Assembly: GCA_950097015.1 (NCBI GenBank)
Contig: CATNEN010000007.1
Coordinates: 10,293,001-10,357,000 of the forward strand
DNA from: Macrostomum hystrix
Taxonomy: Eukaryota; Platyhelminthes; Macrostomidae
Length of the DNA: 64,000 bases
Direction of reading: 5' to 3'
The notes beneath the pieces are model-generated. The model made no database searches and had not been told where the DNA came from. It saw nothing but the letters and a program-made list of their open reading frames with translations. A program made the position numbers and the translations under genes. Below are positions 46,701-56,740 of the stretch, in pieces. Position 1 is the stretch's first letter. Each line of letters opens with the position of its first letter.

Positions 46701-47105
46701 AAGGCTCAGGATAATAGTGAGCTGACAGACAGAGTATGCAGAATAATTTTGAACACACGGACTGAATGTTGACTAGAATAGCCAACAGACTGAAGGGGTA
46801 TGCATTCAGAGCTACAAGCCGAAAGCAGAAAGCCTTCGAAAACATTCTCTAATTAGCTGTTAGTAAAGATTTACTATAAATCAAGAGAATCAGCTGACCT
46901 GAATGACAGTCGGCTGTCGGGGGGCCTCGCCGCGAGCCAGCTGCTCTCTCGGCTCAGTCGCCGTCGCCTCCCGTTTGATGTGGCCGCCGCCAGAGCCCTC
47001 CAACTGAGCATAGGCCGCAGCCGCCTCCTCAGCCGCGCTGCCGACAACAACCTCTTCAGCTACGTCCGACTCCATGAAGTCGAGCGACTCAACATCCACG
47101 TCCAT
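43724..47105 (-). CDS. TFDP: Transcription factor Dp (E2F dimerisation partner)
   Basis: Exons 47105-46899, 45692-45354, 44947-44372 and 44290-43724, all phase 0, 562 residues. The winged-helix DNA-binding domain is in exon 3 (KNKSITSYYEVADELV-like; YHQKNIRRRAYDTLNVLLAM, the RRRxYD motif shared by E2F and DP). The coiled-coil/marked-box dimerisation region spans exons 3-4 (CRKLQEEREERLKRIREKAN; QLIAFKQLVKRNRENE; LPFLVISC; VLRSLGYQLA). The tail is acidic (SDSEIEEEEGSDIEVEV), as in other DPs. Role: binds E2F to control S-phase genes. The ~180-residue N-terminal extension (Gln/Thr-rich, RVIRIQTTTS) makes it longer than typical DPs. The start is MDVDVESLDFMESDVAEE; an acceptor just upstream (AAATTGCAG) allows a further 5' exon. 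Introns hold a SINE (44986-45289) and a ~1-kb minisatellite. Confidence 0.9.
44986..45289 (+). mobile_element. tRNA-derived SINE with 12-bp target duplication
   Basis: The head carries an A-box-like TGGCAGAGCGGTTAATG and a B-box-like GAGCTCGATTCC, followed by a ~200-bp body. Flanking direct repeats AATGAGCCTGCT lie at 44974-44985 and 45290-45301. A second copy of the same family is at 62792-63090: both share GTGTGCTCAGGAGTCAGCGA and TGCCTCCTCGCTGGCTG. It is inserted in Dp intron 2, antisense to the gene. Confidence 0.88.
45775..46735. repeat. 28/32-bp minisatellite, about 32 copies, in Dp intron 1
   Basis: The first third is a homogeneous 32-bp unit (gagccgacagactgaaggtt + caggatattagt). From about 46150 it switches to a 28-bp unit lacking gagc (tgacagactgaaggttcagg + ataatagc). 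The last part mixes both lengths with scattered variants. Confidence 0.93.
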
Positions 47106-49155
47106 GGCGCCCACCTTAAGCTGCAATTTGGAAAGAAGGGAACTGGTAGAGATGATGCCATCAGAGACTATTTTTTCTATATTTTTTCTATTTATATCTT
47201 CTCAAGCTTACATGCTTGAGAAACATGAGAATGATGCCTTTCATAGCACTGCCACACAAATTATTGGGATCGGCAAGGTGCTTAATATAGGGCCCACGAC
47301 TAATGTGCATTACCTGTACAGGCCATAAAAAACTAACAAAAAATTAAACAGTTACCAATTTGGTAAAATCATTACTGTTTTGCTATCTTACTTTCTTGTG
47401 TTACTGTGGGCTAATAACAAAAATGATAGTAACAAGTTGTTACCAACATTGTGCATTTCCTGTTACCTGTTTTTATTACTAGTTACTGAAAAACAATATT
47501 ATAAGTAATTAGTAGCACAAAAAATATTTTTTGCTACATTAAAAACCTTTAAATTGTATATATTTTTTAAAATAAAAAATAAAAAAGATTAAATATACAT
47601 AATTAGCAACTATTTATTCTGATTTCTTTGTTTCATTTTGATACATTTTGTAATCAATTGATTAGAAGCTTTTTGTTTTTGTTGCAAACTCCAAATTTAA
47701 CAAAATATTTATTCGTCAATTAATAAACTGTCTATAGCCTGTTAGTTAACTCTAATGACAATTTTATATAGTCATAAATCATAAATATTATTGGTCTAAT
47801 CTAAAATTTTCATGTCACCTCATGGCTACTTAACCAAGGCAAAGCCCAAAATGGTCAAGATCATTATAACAATAGAGTCTAAAATCTAGACTAAGGTGTA
47901 GATAATTTGATTTGAGTAAGGGCCTAATGAATTATAAAATATAAACAAAGCCAAATGTATTTATAACTTATATTAAAAACCTGCAAAAGAAAAAAAGAAA
48001 GTAACAGTTAAAAGTAATAGCCATACTGTTTTTTGACATTCATATTTACCTATTTTTTCATTACCAAATGGTCAGTAATGATTGTTACCACCATTGCTGT
48101 TACTTTTTTGGCAAGGCACCCAACATTGCCTATAGGGTAGGGCCAGGGGTAGCTAGCTAGTAATTGTCAGTAAGACTCAAATAAAAAAGAATTGGGAAGT
48201 CAACTAAGTCTCAAAAAATACATAATTCAGGATATAAAAAAATTTATAATAAAACATATAATATGTTTATATTAAAAGTATTATAAAAATAATATAATGT
48301 AACTCAAATAAAATATTACTTTTATTCCATTTTTGATTTAGATTAAAATAGTTATTTATACTACCTCCACAGATAAAAATAGGCACTGAGCACATGGTAT
48401 TATGTATAAATTTGCATTTTCTAGCAAAAAATATAGCAAACGAATTTTGCTAGTCATTTTATTCAAAACCAGCAATTAAAACACACTCGGGATTACTTGC
48501 AACACAAATGTACTGATTTTTATACAATCTCTGGGGAACTAAAATGTTCTGCTTGCTTGATCATATTTATTTGAGTGATTAGCCACTGTTACAAGTAATA
48601 ATCGATGATGGATATAGATCTATCAGAATAATTTAGAGTGAGCTTTAGATATCAGGTCGGTTAGTCGTTAGTCAGACATTATTAAAAACAAAGAAACGCA
48701 TTATTATAACAAAGTAAATAAATATTCTAAATTATTAATTTATGCCTTTTTGCTTAGATCTATCTATGACATAGTGCAGAAAACTTTAACACATACTTTG
48801 TACACTCAAAATATATGATTTAATTGGCACTAAAATTAGTGTCAGCGTTTTAAACAAACATATTGCTAAAGTGCGCACCCTACAGCATTAATAGCCACTG
48901 TTTCAGCGCTTAAACGAGTTAATTGTACTACAAGCAAAAGATAGGCATATGCCTAATGAAACTATAGATCTTTTTTTGTTTACAATAACAGCATATTTAA
49001 AATCGGAAGAATTTTTCTTTTATTTTAATGTATAAACTTTGTTGGTTTTCGGCATTAAGAATTTAAGCCTACCTTCCTTTATACCATACAAAACTTCTAA
49101 AAGTTCACTGTTGGTGGTTGGTTTTATTTGTACTTTTAAGAAGTAATTTCCTATA
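47106..49155. other. AT-rich head-to-head spacer between Dp and CFAP410
   Basis: Strongly AT-rich with no credible exon or RNA gene. It presumably holds the promoters of both divergent genes. Confidence 0.45.
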
Positions 49156-50895
49156 ATGGATAATAGCGCTGAGAATAATTTGTCCAATGGCACCGACAAT
49201 GCAGGCGCTAATTCCTCTCCACGCTTCACCCCTCCCATTAAAAGCGATCAGCTGCCTGCTGGAAAAAAACTTACGAAGGATCTCGTGCTATCAAAATCAA
49301 AAGGAGGAAGCCTTATAGAAATAAAAAAGATTGTTGTTTGGTAAGTATTGGTTTCTATTTTTTCTTGAGATTGTTTTCAGGTAGAATAAGAATAGTAAAT
49401 GATATTTTCTGCAATACAATAAGCTAGAAAACTTGTTTAAGTTCTTAAAAAGAACATTTTCTCACTGTTCTTAGTGCTTATTATGATATTTGAAGCCTAT
49501 ACTATTTCTCATTTTATCAAGTACACATAACCAGGAATTTTTGGGGAGGGGTATAAAGATTTTGTTTCAATCACTGTTGAAACAAACAGTGATTGAACAA
49601 AGGGCAATTTGTTTTCGCCCTTAACCCTGACTTTGATGCTTGAGTTCATTCACTCTAATGACATTTAAAGGGGAAAATGATAAATGGCCTACAGGGGGTG
49701 TATCCCCCAATCCCCCCCCTTGGCTATGTCACTGAGTACAGCTGGGTTTCCCAATTCATACTTATAATTAATAAAATTTTACCATCAAAATATACATTTT
49801 ACCTATGATAATGCCTTACAGGGGACAGAAGATTACTGACTGCAGTATTGTTACAGAAATACCAGAACTTGAGGTGGCCTCAATGAAGTAAGTTTTTGTG
49901 AAGAACATATTTGTAAACTTTAGGAGTCTGTCATAAATTAACTAAAATGAATGTGTACATGTTATACTTGCATGTTAGCTGAAAATCTAATTCATCTCTG
50001 CTTTAGTGCAAACAAGATTACTAGCCTGGAGCACTTTGGCCAGTGCCCAAACCTCCGGGAACTGTTTCTGAGAAACAATTGCATTGAAGCTTTGCAAGAA
50101 ATCTACCACCTAAAGGATCTTCCAAATCTTCAAGTTCTGTGGCTAGCTGGCAACCCTTGCACAAAGCACCCGAAATATAGGAGCACTGTGATCAGGAACC
50201 TTGAACAACTGCAGAAACTTGATGATGCAGGTGAGTGCAACTATCATTCACTATAGTTGATAAAGTGTCCGAGATGTTTTACTCAATGAGTTGATTGTCT
50301 TTTCATAGAAATCAGCTCTACTGAGCGGGCCAACAGTGACACAGAAGGCTTGCTATTCGAAGAGCCACTCAGCCGACCTTCCATTATTTCTCCTGCTGAT
50401 GGTGCCGAAGCTTCCGCGGAAGACGCCCTGCCTATTGACCTGGCCGAGCGGATGCGGCCCGCTGAAGACATCAAGCCACATGACAGCGCAGCCCAAGCTG
50501 AGACTATAGCGTCACCTCCTGGATCTTCGACAAACAATATTATGACAGCGCCAGCAGCTGAAAATGGCGAGAGGCCTCAGTCCTCTTCCGCCGTGGCATC
50601 AACAGCGCATATTGAGACTCCGACCACTGTGTCCGAGCTACCATCGGTATTGATTGCAGCCTCAGTTTCAACCACTGCCCGTCCTCCTGCTCTGGCAGGC
50701 ACCGCTCCGCTGCCTCGTTACGCCCTGACGGAAGTTCGCACAGCTGTCCTGCGCCTCATCCGGCTTCTGGACCAGGAGAGCCTGGAGCTGGTGATGCACA
50801 CCGTGCGGGCACGGCTGCAAGATGGCGCTGATCACCAGCAGCAACAGACTGGTGGCACTGATATTGCGCAATCATTTTCGCTAGACAATCTTTAG
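49156..50895 (+). CDS. CFAP410: CFAP410 (C21orf2-like) ciliary leucine-rich-repeat protein
   Basis: Exons 49156-49340, 49822-49887, 50007-50230 and 50309-50895 join with matching phases (2, 2, 1) into 353 residues. After a ~38-residue leader come LTKDLVLSKSKGGSLIEIKK and VVWGQKITDCSIV, then LRRs (NANKITSLEHFGQCPNLREL, FLRNNCIEALQEIYHL, NLQVLWLAGNPC) and the LRR cap (YRSTVIRNLEQLQKLDD). This order and wording match C21orf2/CFAP410, which acts at cilia and basal bodies. A long Pro/Ala/Ser-rich linker leads to a C-terminal helix (EVRTAVLRLIRLLDQESLEL), consistent with the oligomerising tail of the family. ATTAAA follows the stop at about 50912. It is tail-to-tail with the zinc-finger gene at 52742-54118. 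Confidence 0.92.
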
Positions 50896-51428
50896 CTTCA
50901 TACGTTGGTTCCATTAAACATCCGACAACCCGCTATTTATTAAGCTCATTTACGCGTAATAGACGCTCATCATTCTTCGCTGGCATATGAGCAGATTCCG
51001 CATAGTTTTACCTGTTATCAATAGTTTTTCTCCAAGAGTATATACGTACATGCACATTAGACTTTTACACAACAAAAAGCACTACTCACGTCGTGTTTTG
51101 AAAAGCTAAATTTGAATTCTTCAAATTGAGGGGTGGACAAACTACCATAGTGCGTCGAAAAAGTTCTTAGACACCCCCTAATATCTGTGCATGTGTTCGA
51201 CCGATTTTGATGAAAAAATACACAATCATAAATTAATATGTAATAAATTCAGCGCTAAAGTTTTAAATTAGTCGGGTGGACAGAAAGAAAGTGATCGATC
51301 ATTTACTAAAGAACCAACGAAATTGGAAATACGATTTTAGCGCAAAACAGAACGTTAAGTTAACGAGCAAACAGTTCAGCTGGCAAGTTCTGGAACTTCA
51401 AAATTTCAGGTTACCAATCGTGAAATCT
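50896..51428. other. 3' flank of CFAP410
   Basis: AT-rich; no gene. The 117-codon plus-strand frame beginning at 51276 is antisense to the mariner remnant over its second half and is rejected as a gene. Confidence 0.45.
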
Positions 51429-51740
51429 TCAAAAAAAGTCTCCATTCCGTCGAATGCACTTATCATACCGCGTTGGCACCTCCTCGATCCACGCCGACCA
51501 CATGCCCCTAGGAATCGCTCTTATCAGCCCCTCAACAGCCGCTTTCAGCTCTGGGAAGCTGGCGAACCGCTGGCCTCGCAGCTGCGCCTTGACGTGCCCA
51601 AAAAGACCAGATGGTGCCAAATCAGGTGATTAAGGTGGATGCGACCACTGCTGGAATCCGAGGCTGGCGATGTGAGAGCGACTGAGGGCTGCCGAGTGCG
51701 GCCGGGCATTGTCGCAGTGTAGCAGGACACCTTTGCAGAG
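51429..51740 (-). pseudogene. Dead mariner-family transposase fragment (C-terminal part)
   Basis: The minus strand shows HCDNARPH, then HPP-stop-SPDLAPSG, then LFGHVKAQLRGQRF and a mariner-like C-terminus ending NGDFF-stop. The TAA replaces the usual Tyr. The third catalytic Asp of the DD34D triad (normally ...APSD) is missing, with two following residues deleted. There is no N-terminal DNA-binding part. Inactive. Confidence 0.85.
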
Positions 51741-52741
51741 TTTAACATTTCTAAAATCCTTTCTGCAAGTAGGCTACAATCTATCCCGACCCAAACTCTT
51801 GTTAACGCATCATGCACTGAGCATTGCTCCAAGCCTGCAACTTGTATTATTTATTAGCAATAGAGAAGGTCTGAAATTAATTTTTACATTCCCGAAAGAC
51901 CGAACATGAATAGATTTTTTGTGTCGCCCGTTTGTATTATCATAATTGCTGTTCGTATTAAATAATCAACAAAATCGCGGGCCACGGCCTAGACTACTGA
52001 ACTGATTTCTTGCTTAGGGTAAGAGATAGTTAAGTGTACTTTATGTATGCCTATGTTACTATTTAGAGCTCTTTATGAATGAATGCAGTGCTTTAATCAC
52101 AGTTTCACACACAAGCATAGTTAATTTTCCGCAACTTGAGTTGCTACATAGAATAGAAGGACTATGAAGGACTAGGAAATCAGAAACATTCAAATGTAAT
52201 AAACCAATGTGGTTATTTACAACTCTCACAAAAATATTTAACGCCGTTAAAAATAACGGCACAAACTATGCAATGTTTATTTGTCTTTTGCAGACTTTCA
52301 AATAGTGCATAGTGCCAACATGGACATTCATAAAATATAAATTCTGTATACGCTAGCAACGCCACTAAACAGATATGAAAGCTGGAACTACACAGCTAGA
52401 TAAAATAACACATTGGTCGGGGTGTTTTCAGCGGAAGCGTTGAAATGAACTCCACTTTGCTTGTATTTATGGGGAGCTTCGAGCTTGTAGCCCAGTGGTC
52501 GGAGCTTCAGCCCAGAACTGCACAAGGTACGCAGTTTGCGTCTTGTGTTAACAGAACCACCGAATCAGTCAGATCCAGATAAGCACAGTTCAACAGAACA
52601 TACAGCATAAGCAGCAAGTCCTGTTGGACACAACTATGCAATAAGACAAGGCAGCGGCTCAGGGTTATGTACAGCGGCAGGAGAAAATGCAGGGAAAACG
52701 AATAGCCAAAATAGCAGCAGGCCAGGCGCACCGATTTCAAT
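51741..52741. other. AT-rich spacer and 3' UTR of the zinc-finger gene
   Basis: The stretch nearest 52741 is the 3' UTR of the minus-strand zinc-finger gene. The rest shows nothing recognisable. Confidence 0.45.
52276..52281 (-). terminator. Probable polyadenylation signal AATAAA
   Basis: TTTATT on the plus strand, about 460 bases past the stop codon at 52742; a plausible 3' end for that gene. Confidence 0.45.
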
Positions 52742-54118
52742 CTAGAATCGCTTGCTGCTCGAAACACCGCCGCGGCCAACGGGCCAGCGCCGAGCGGACT
52801 CGTAGGACTGGGAGGCCGCTGGTGGCTCGCAGGGGACGACTAGCCGGGCATTGTGCTCGCGCGATGTCATGTGCGCAGACAGGGCAGTCTGACAGTCAAA
52901 TACCATCTTGCACAGGCTGCACTTAAAGGGCCAGTCATACTGCTGTGCGTGGTGGGCAGTTGTTACGGCTGCCTTGGTGGGTGCTACGAACATCGCGCCG
53001 CCTTGCAGTCTTGCCCGATCGGCCAGAGCGGTCTGATGCTTCATGCCAGCCAGATGGTCGTCCATCGAGTCCTGCGTGTTGGTGAACACCTCGCACACTT
53101 CGCAGTAGAAAACTTTTCTCTGGACATTGAGCGTCTCGGCCACGCGCTGCTCATTAGCCGCGTTGTTTTTGTGCTTCTTGCCCGAATAGTGCTGCATCAT
53201 CTGGAAGGAGTTGGTGAAGGTCACATCGCACAGCTTGCAGTAGTGCTGATCCAGGCCGCCGGACACCTGCGCTACGGATTGATCCACGTTGAGCACACCG
53301 GAGCGGTACTCGCCGGCAGGCAGTCCGTTGTCACGCAGCAGTTTCTGGTGCATCTTGCCATTGTAGTGCGCCTCGGCGCTAACGATGGAGTTGACGCTGG
53401 CCACGCACAGGGCGCACTGCTGATTGAGCACCATCTGCTTAAAGTTCTCTGGCGCGTCCTCCGGTACACGAAAACTTTTTCGGCTTAGGCGCGGCCCCTC
53501 GGAGCGGCTAACTTTGGCAATCGGGGGTGCAAATGAAGCACCAGACGAGCCCGCATGTGGCCGCTTGAAGCCGCCCCGCTGCTGGCTCTGCACACTGGAG
53601 CTCCAGCCACCCTGCGCTGGTTGGCTAGACAAGCGCGAGAACTGCGCCGCTGGAGTCTCAGACTGATGCTGCTGAGGATTGAAGTGCGTTGCTGCATCTG
53701 GCCTGGCCTTGGGCTGGAACTGGAAGTTGCCTCGGACACCGCTACGACTGCTGCCGCCATAGCCACTATTGAATCCTTGGCTGCAATCTCGGCTACCACC
53801 ACGACCGCGGCTTTGATCAAATCTTTGACCGCTATATTGGTCGCCCAAGCCTGCACCCCAACCTCCAGCTGTAGCATCACTGTCTTGCGGACTGATATTG
53901 GAAAAACCACCAATTGCAGTGCTTAGGTTCCAACGAGTCTTCTGCTGCTGCTGAGGCTGAGATCTGGGTACATTGAGAGACATCAGAGACTGCATATGTA
54001 TACTGTGCTGCGCCTGCTGGCTAGGCAGGTATGGCTGGGGCATATTGCCAGTCTGGAAGTTTTGGTATTGGAAGTAGCTGCTGCCATTATATGCATTGTC
54101 AGCAGAGTAATCAGTCAT
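52742..54118 (-). CDS. Four-finger C2H2 protein of the dsRNA-binding (ZNF346/ZFR-like) type
   Basis: Single uninterrupted frame of 458 residues from ATG 54118. The N-terminal half is Gln/Gly/Ser/Arg-rich low-complexity sequence with RGG-like stretches (RFDQSRGRGGSRDC, SSRSGVRGNF). Four widely spaced C2H2 fingers follow in the C-terminal half: CALC..AHYNGKMH, YCKLCDVTF..HYSGKKH, YCEVCEVF..HLAGMKH and FKCSLCKMVF..HMTSREH. The longer His spacing and GK.H ends are those of U1-like/JAZ fingers, which bind double-stranded RNA rather than classic DNA sites. It ends at SSSKRF. Likely a nuclear RNA-binding protein; exact orthology to ZNF346, ZFR or ZMAT is not resolved. A leader intron is possible, since only the coding exon is visible. 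Confidence 0.82.
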   Translation of the reverse strand: MTDYSADNAYNGSSYFQYQNFQTGNMPQPYLPSQQAQHSIHMQSLMSLNVPRSQPQQQQKTRWNLSTAIGGFSNISPQDSDATAGGWGAGLGDQYSGQRFDQSRGRGGSRDCSQGFNSGYGGSSRSGVRGNFQFQPKARPDAATHFNPQQHQSETPAAQFSRLSSQPAQGGWSSSVQSQQRGGFKRPHAGSSGASFAPPIAKVSRSEGPRLSRKSFRVPEDAPENFKQMVLNQQCALCVASVNSIVSAEAHYNGKMHQKLLRDNGLPAGEYRSGVLNVDQSVAQVSGGLDQHYCKLCDVTFTNSFQMMQHYSGKKHKNNAANEQRVAETLNVQRKVFYCEVCEVFTNTQDSMDDHLAGMKHQTALADRARLQGGAMFVAPTKAAVTTAHHAQQYDWPFKCSLCKMVFDCQTALSAHMTSREHNARLVVPCEPPAASQSYESARRWPVGRGGVSSSKRF

Positions 54119-54819
54119 GACAACTGGGTAGGGGCAGAGCTGTTGATCTGAAATAAAGAAAATCAGTCAAATGTATTACTGTCTTTAAGCAACAGATTTG
54201 TTTGGACATTATTTAATATAGCTCTCAGTTGTTAATAGTTTCCTCACTAAATGTTCAGCAGAACGAAAGTAAGTAACATCATTGATGAGCAGTTACATTG
54301 ATGAGAAGTTACATGAAGATAGAAATACTTCAATATATATAAAAATAAGACAAAATGCTTAGTCATTCCTCAGTTATAAGTGTTCTCTTCAAAGAAGGTT
54401 CAGTAGAACGAAAGTTGATAACATCATAGGATTTAGACAAGCTACTTTCGAAGTTTAAATAATATATAGTCCATAGCAAACAAGCCATATTGACTATAAA
54501 GAAATGTGGTTGCTAGTCTTATTAAAAGTAAAAATAGAATTTAAAAAATATTTTTATTTAGGCATTGTAACCCAAAATACTTGCATATTTATTCCTCAGT
54601 TATATGTATTCTCTTCAAAGAAGGTTCAGTAGAACGAAAGTTAATAACATCATAGGATATAGTTAGGCAAGCTACTTTCAATAGTAGACAGTCAATAGCA
54701 GCAAGTCATATTGACTGTTGCTAAAAAACAAAAGGCAATGCTGCACTTTGTTTCACATAATTATTTTTACTTTTGAATATGCAACAACGTGTCATGGAGG
54801 GTTCAAATTCGAGCTGACT

Positions 54820-55172
54820 TGCCATCCTAAAAGGCCATAGACACTTTTGGCCAGACAATGGTTCCTATAATACAGCACCACGTTCTGCCTGGAACTTGGA
54901 TCCTCACAGATGGCTGGCTGGCGTATGCTGCCCTCCAGAACCATGCTGTTGTCAACCACCATCTGTACCTTATCAACCCTCAGGATGCAACGGTTTATAC
55001 AAACACAATTGAAAGTATGTGGGCACATGCTAAGCACAAATTCAGATTGATGCATGGCACATCGAATGCTCTCTTTGAAAGTCATATCAAAGAGTTCCTC
55101 TGGCATTGCATATACCCTACCAACGTCTTTGGTGCAGTGCTATATTCGATTGCCCATTACTATCCCCTGTGA
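54820..55172 (+). pseudogene. Merlin (ISXO2/IS1016-like) transposase C-terminal fragment
   Basis: The 104-codon frame from 54858 shows VPIIQHHVLPGTWILTDGW, NHHLYLINPQ, TNTIESMWAHAK and HIKEFLWHC. The DGW Asp and IES Glu are the last two catalytic residues of the ISXO2-type DDE domain. The N-terminal part with the first Asp is not present, so this is a truncated, probably non-autonomous remnant. Confidence 0.82.
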
Positions 55173-55500
55173 GGATTTGAGTTCTGAGACTTGCTTTGAG
55201 CAACTTTTGAGGATTTAGTGACTAAAGGAGCATCATTATAGTCCTGTTAATGTTCATTTGTTTGATTGTTCATGACTTTTTGACACGTTGGCGCATATTC
55301 AAAAGTAAAAATAATTATGTGAAAAAACTGCAACATAGCCAAACAAAATGCATATTGCCTTTTTTTAAAAAAAATCATAGAAATACTTTAATACTAGGTA
55401 ATAATAAGATTAAATGCTTGCATAGTCATTCCTCAGTTACGAGTGTTCTCTTCAAAGAAGGTTCAGTAGAACGAAAGTTAATAGCATCATAGGATATAGG

Positions 55501-56672
55501 GATTCCATGCATTTTGGTGACAGGGCTTTTCGGTACAGTGCATTTCGGTACCAGTCAGTGCTTTTCGGTACCGCTGAATTATAGTAGTAGTTTTAGTGGT
55601 AGTAGTAGATATTTTGGCACAGGTAAACAACCTGCTAAGCCAAAATGATACAATAATTTTGATTGATGCAATACTAGAAAAATGGAACGGTGCAAATGAT
55701 AGTAGTGTCTCTAAAAATAAGCACAATAGGAACAAATAATGGGAGCTGATCACAGAACAAAATTAGATTTGTTTTCCCGCTTGATCGCTGTCTGCGACTA
55801 TATTCGCAGTACCTGGTTGTCAGCAGACAGTTTCTGGACTGCAGAAGACATCAGCGTATTCGGCCGGGCCATTTGTTCCAACAATGACGTCGAAGGGTAC
55901 CACCGACGATTGAATGCCAAAGCTGGGCGCAGCACTCTACAGTTTTACGTTCTGCTAAAACTGCTCTCCTCTGAAGCGAGCACAATACCAATGAATGCGC
56001 AGCTCGTCTCGAGGGGGGGCCTGCGACGCAGGCAGCGCGTTGCTTACCGCACAATGCAGGCTAACATACATAATGCCTGGGGACAGTTTTCTGAGGGCCT
56101 TCTGACTGTCAACCAGCTGCTGGCTACTTGCAGCCGCTTTGTCGGAAAATAACTGATACACGTCTGGCGGTTGCCTGGATCTTCTTAGTTCCAGATCTTG
56201 TCTGGATGTATTTTAGCAATGACCTTTATAGGTGCATCTATCCCTATCATTTTATTGTTTTCTCTATAGAACTTCGTCCACAGATATTGCTAATCAACTT
56301 GACTTTGACGCGTACAACTTTGTGCAACTTTGTGCATGGACAATTGACAATTTAATTGGCATTGAGTGTCGTTACTAAACAGGAAAATCTTGTAACTGTA
56401 TATGTACTGGAATGTTGCAGTACATTGTATTTCAGCAATGTCTATTTGTCATTCTCGTTAAAATATTAAAATATTCTCATTAAAATATACCGTTAAAATA
56501 CGTATTCACACGAATACAAACAGGGGAGCTAGTATAGTCTTTACTCTTTAATGCTTGACTATTTAAGGCACCGTTCGAAAAGCAGGTACCGAAATGCACT
56601 GTACCAAAAATTAAGTCACCGAAAAGCACTGACTGGTACCGAAAAGCCCTGTCACCGAAATGCCTGGCACCT
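55501..56672 (+). mobile_element. Internally deleted MULE-like DNA transposon with TIRs and 9-bp target duplication
   Basis: Terminal inverted repeats share GGTGACAGGGCTTTTCGGTA and pair about 36 bp near each end, with further inverted ggtaccgaaa blocks inside. Flanks are GGATATAGG (55492-55500) and GGATGTAGG (56673-56681), a 9-bp duplication with one mismatch, the length typical of Mutator-like elements. The insertion splits a copy of the local repeat, whose other copies show the unfilled site. The only coding remnant is the C-terminal part of a transposase. Confidence 0.85.
55739..56152 (+). pseudogene. MULE transposase C-terminal remnant
   Basis: 137 codons containing ICSNNDVEGYHRRLNAKAG and FYVLLKLLSSEA, then W..F..GLLTVNQLLATCS. 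The NNDVEG(W/Y)H..LN motif is characteristic of the C-terminus of animal MULE-type transposases. The catalytic DDE core is absent, so it cannot be functional alone. Confidence 0.75.
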
Positions 56673-56740
56673 GGATGTAGGTAGGCAAGCTGTTTTGCAA
56701 TTTAATAGATTGCTTATAGCAAGTAAGTCATATTGACTCT

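Larger units (their letters stand above)
54345..56740. repeat. Local repeat family (three or four copies) broken by transposons
   Basis: A ~145-bp module containing TTCAGTAGAACGAAAGTT, CATCATAGGAT and AAGTCATATTGACT recurs at about 54345-54500, 54585-54730 and 55420-55500 plus 56682-56740. A weaker copy lies near 54215-54300. The third full copy is split by the MULE, and a Merlin fragment lies between copies two and three. Confidence 0.75.

Noticed and set aside
51276-51629. 117-codon plus-strand frame
   Set aside because: Its second half is antisense to the mariner transposase remnant and its first half has no recognisable domain.
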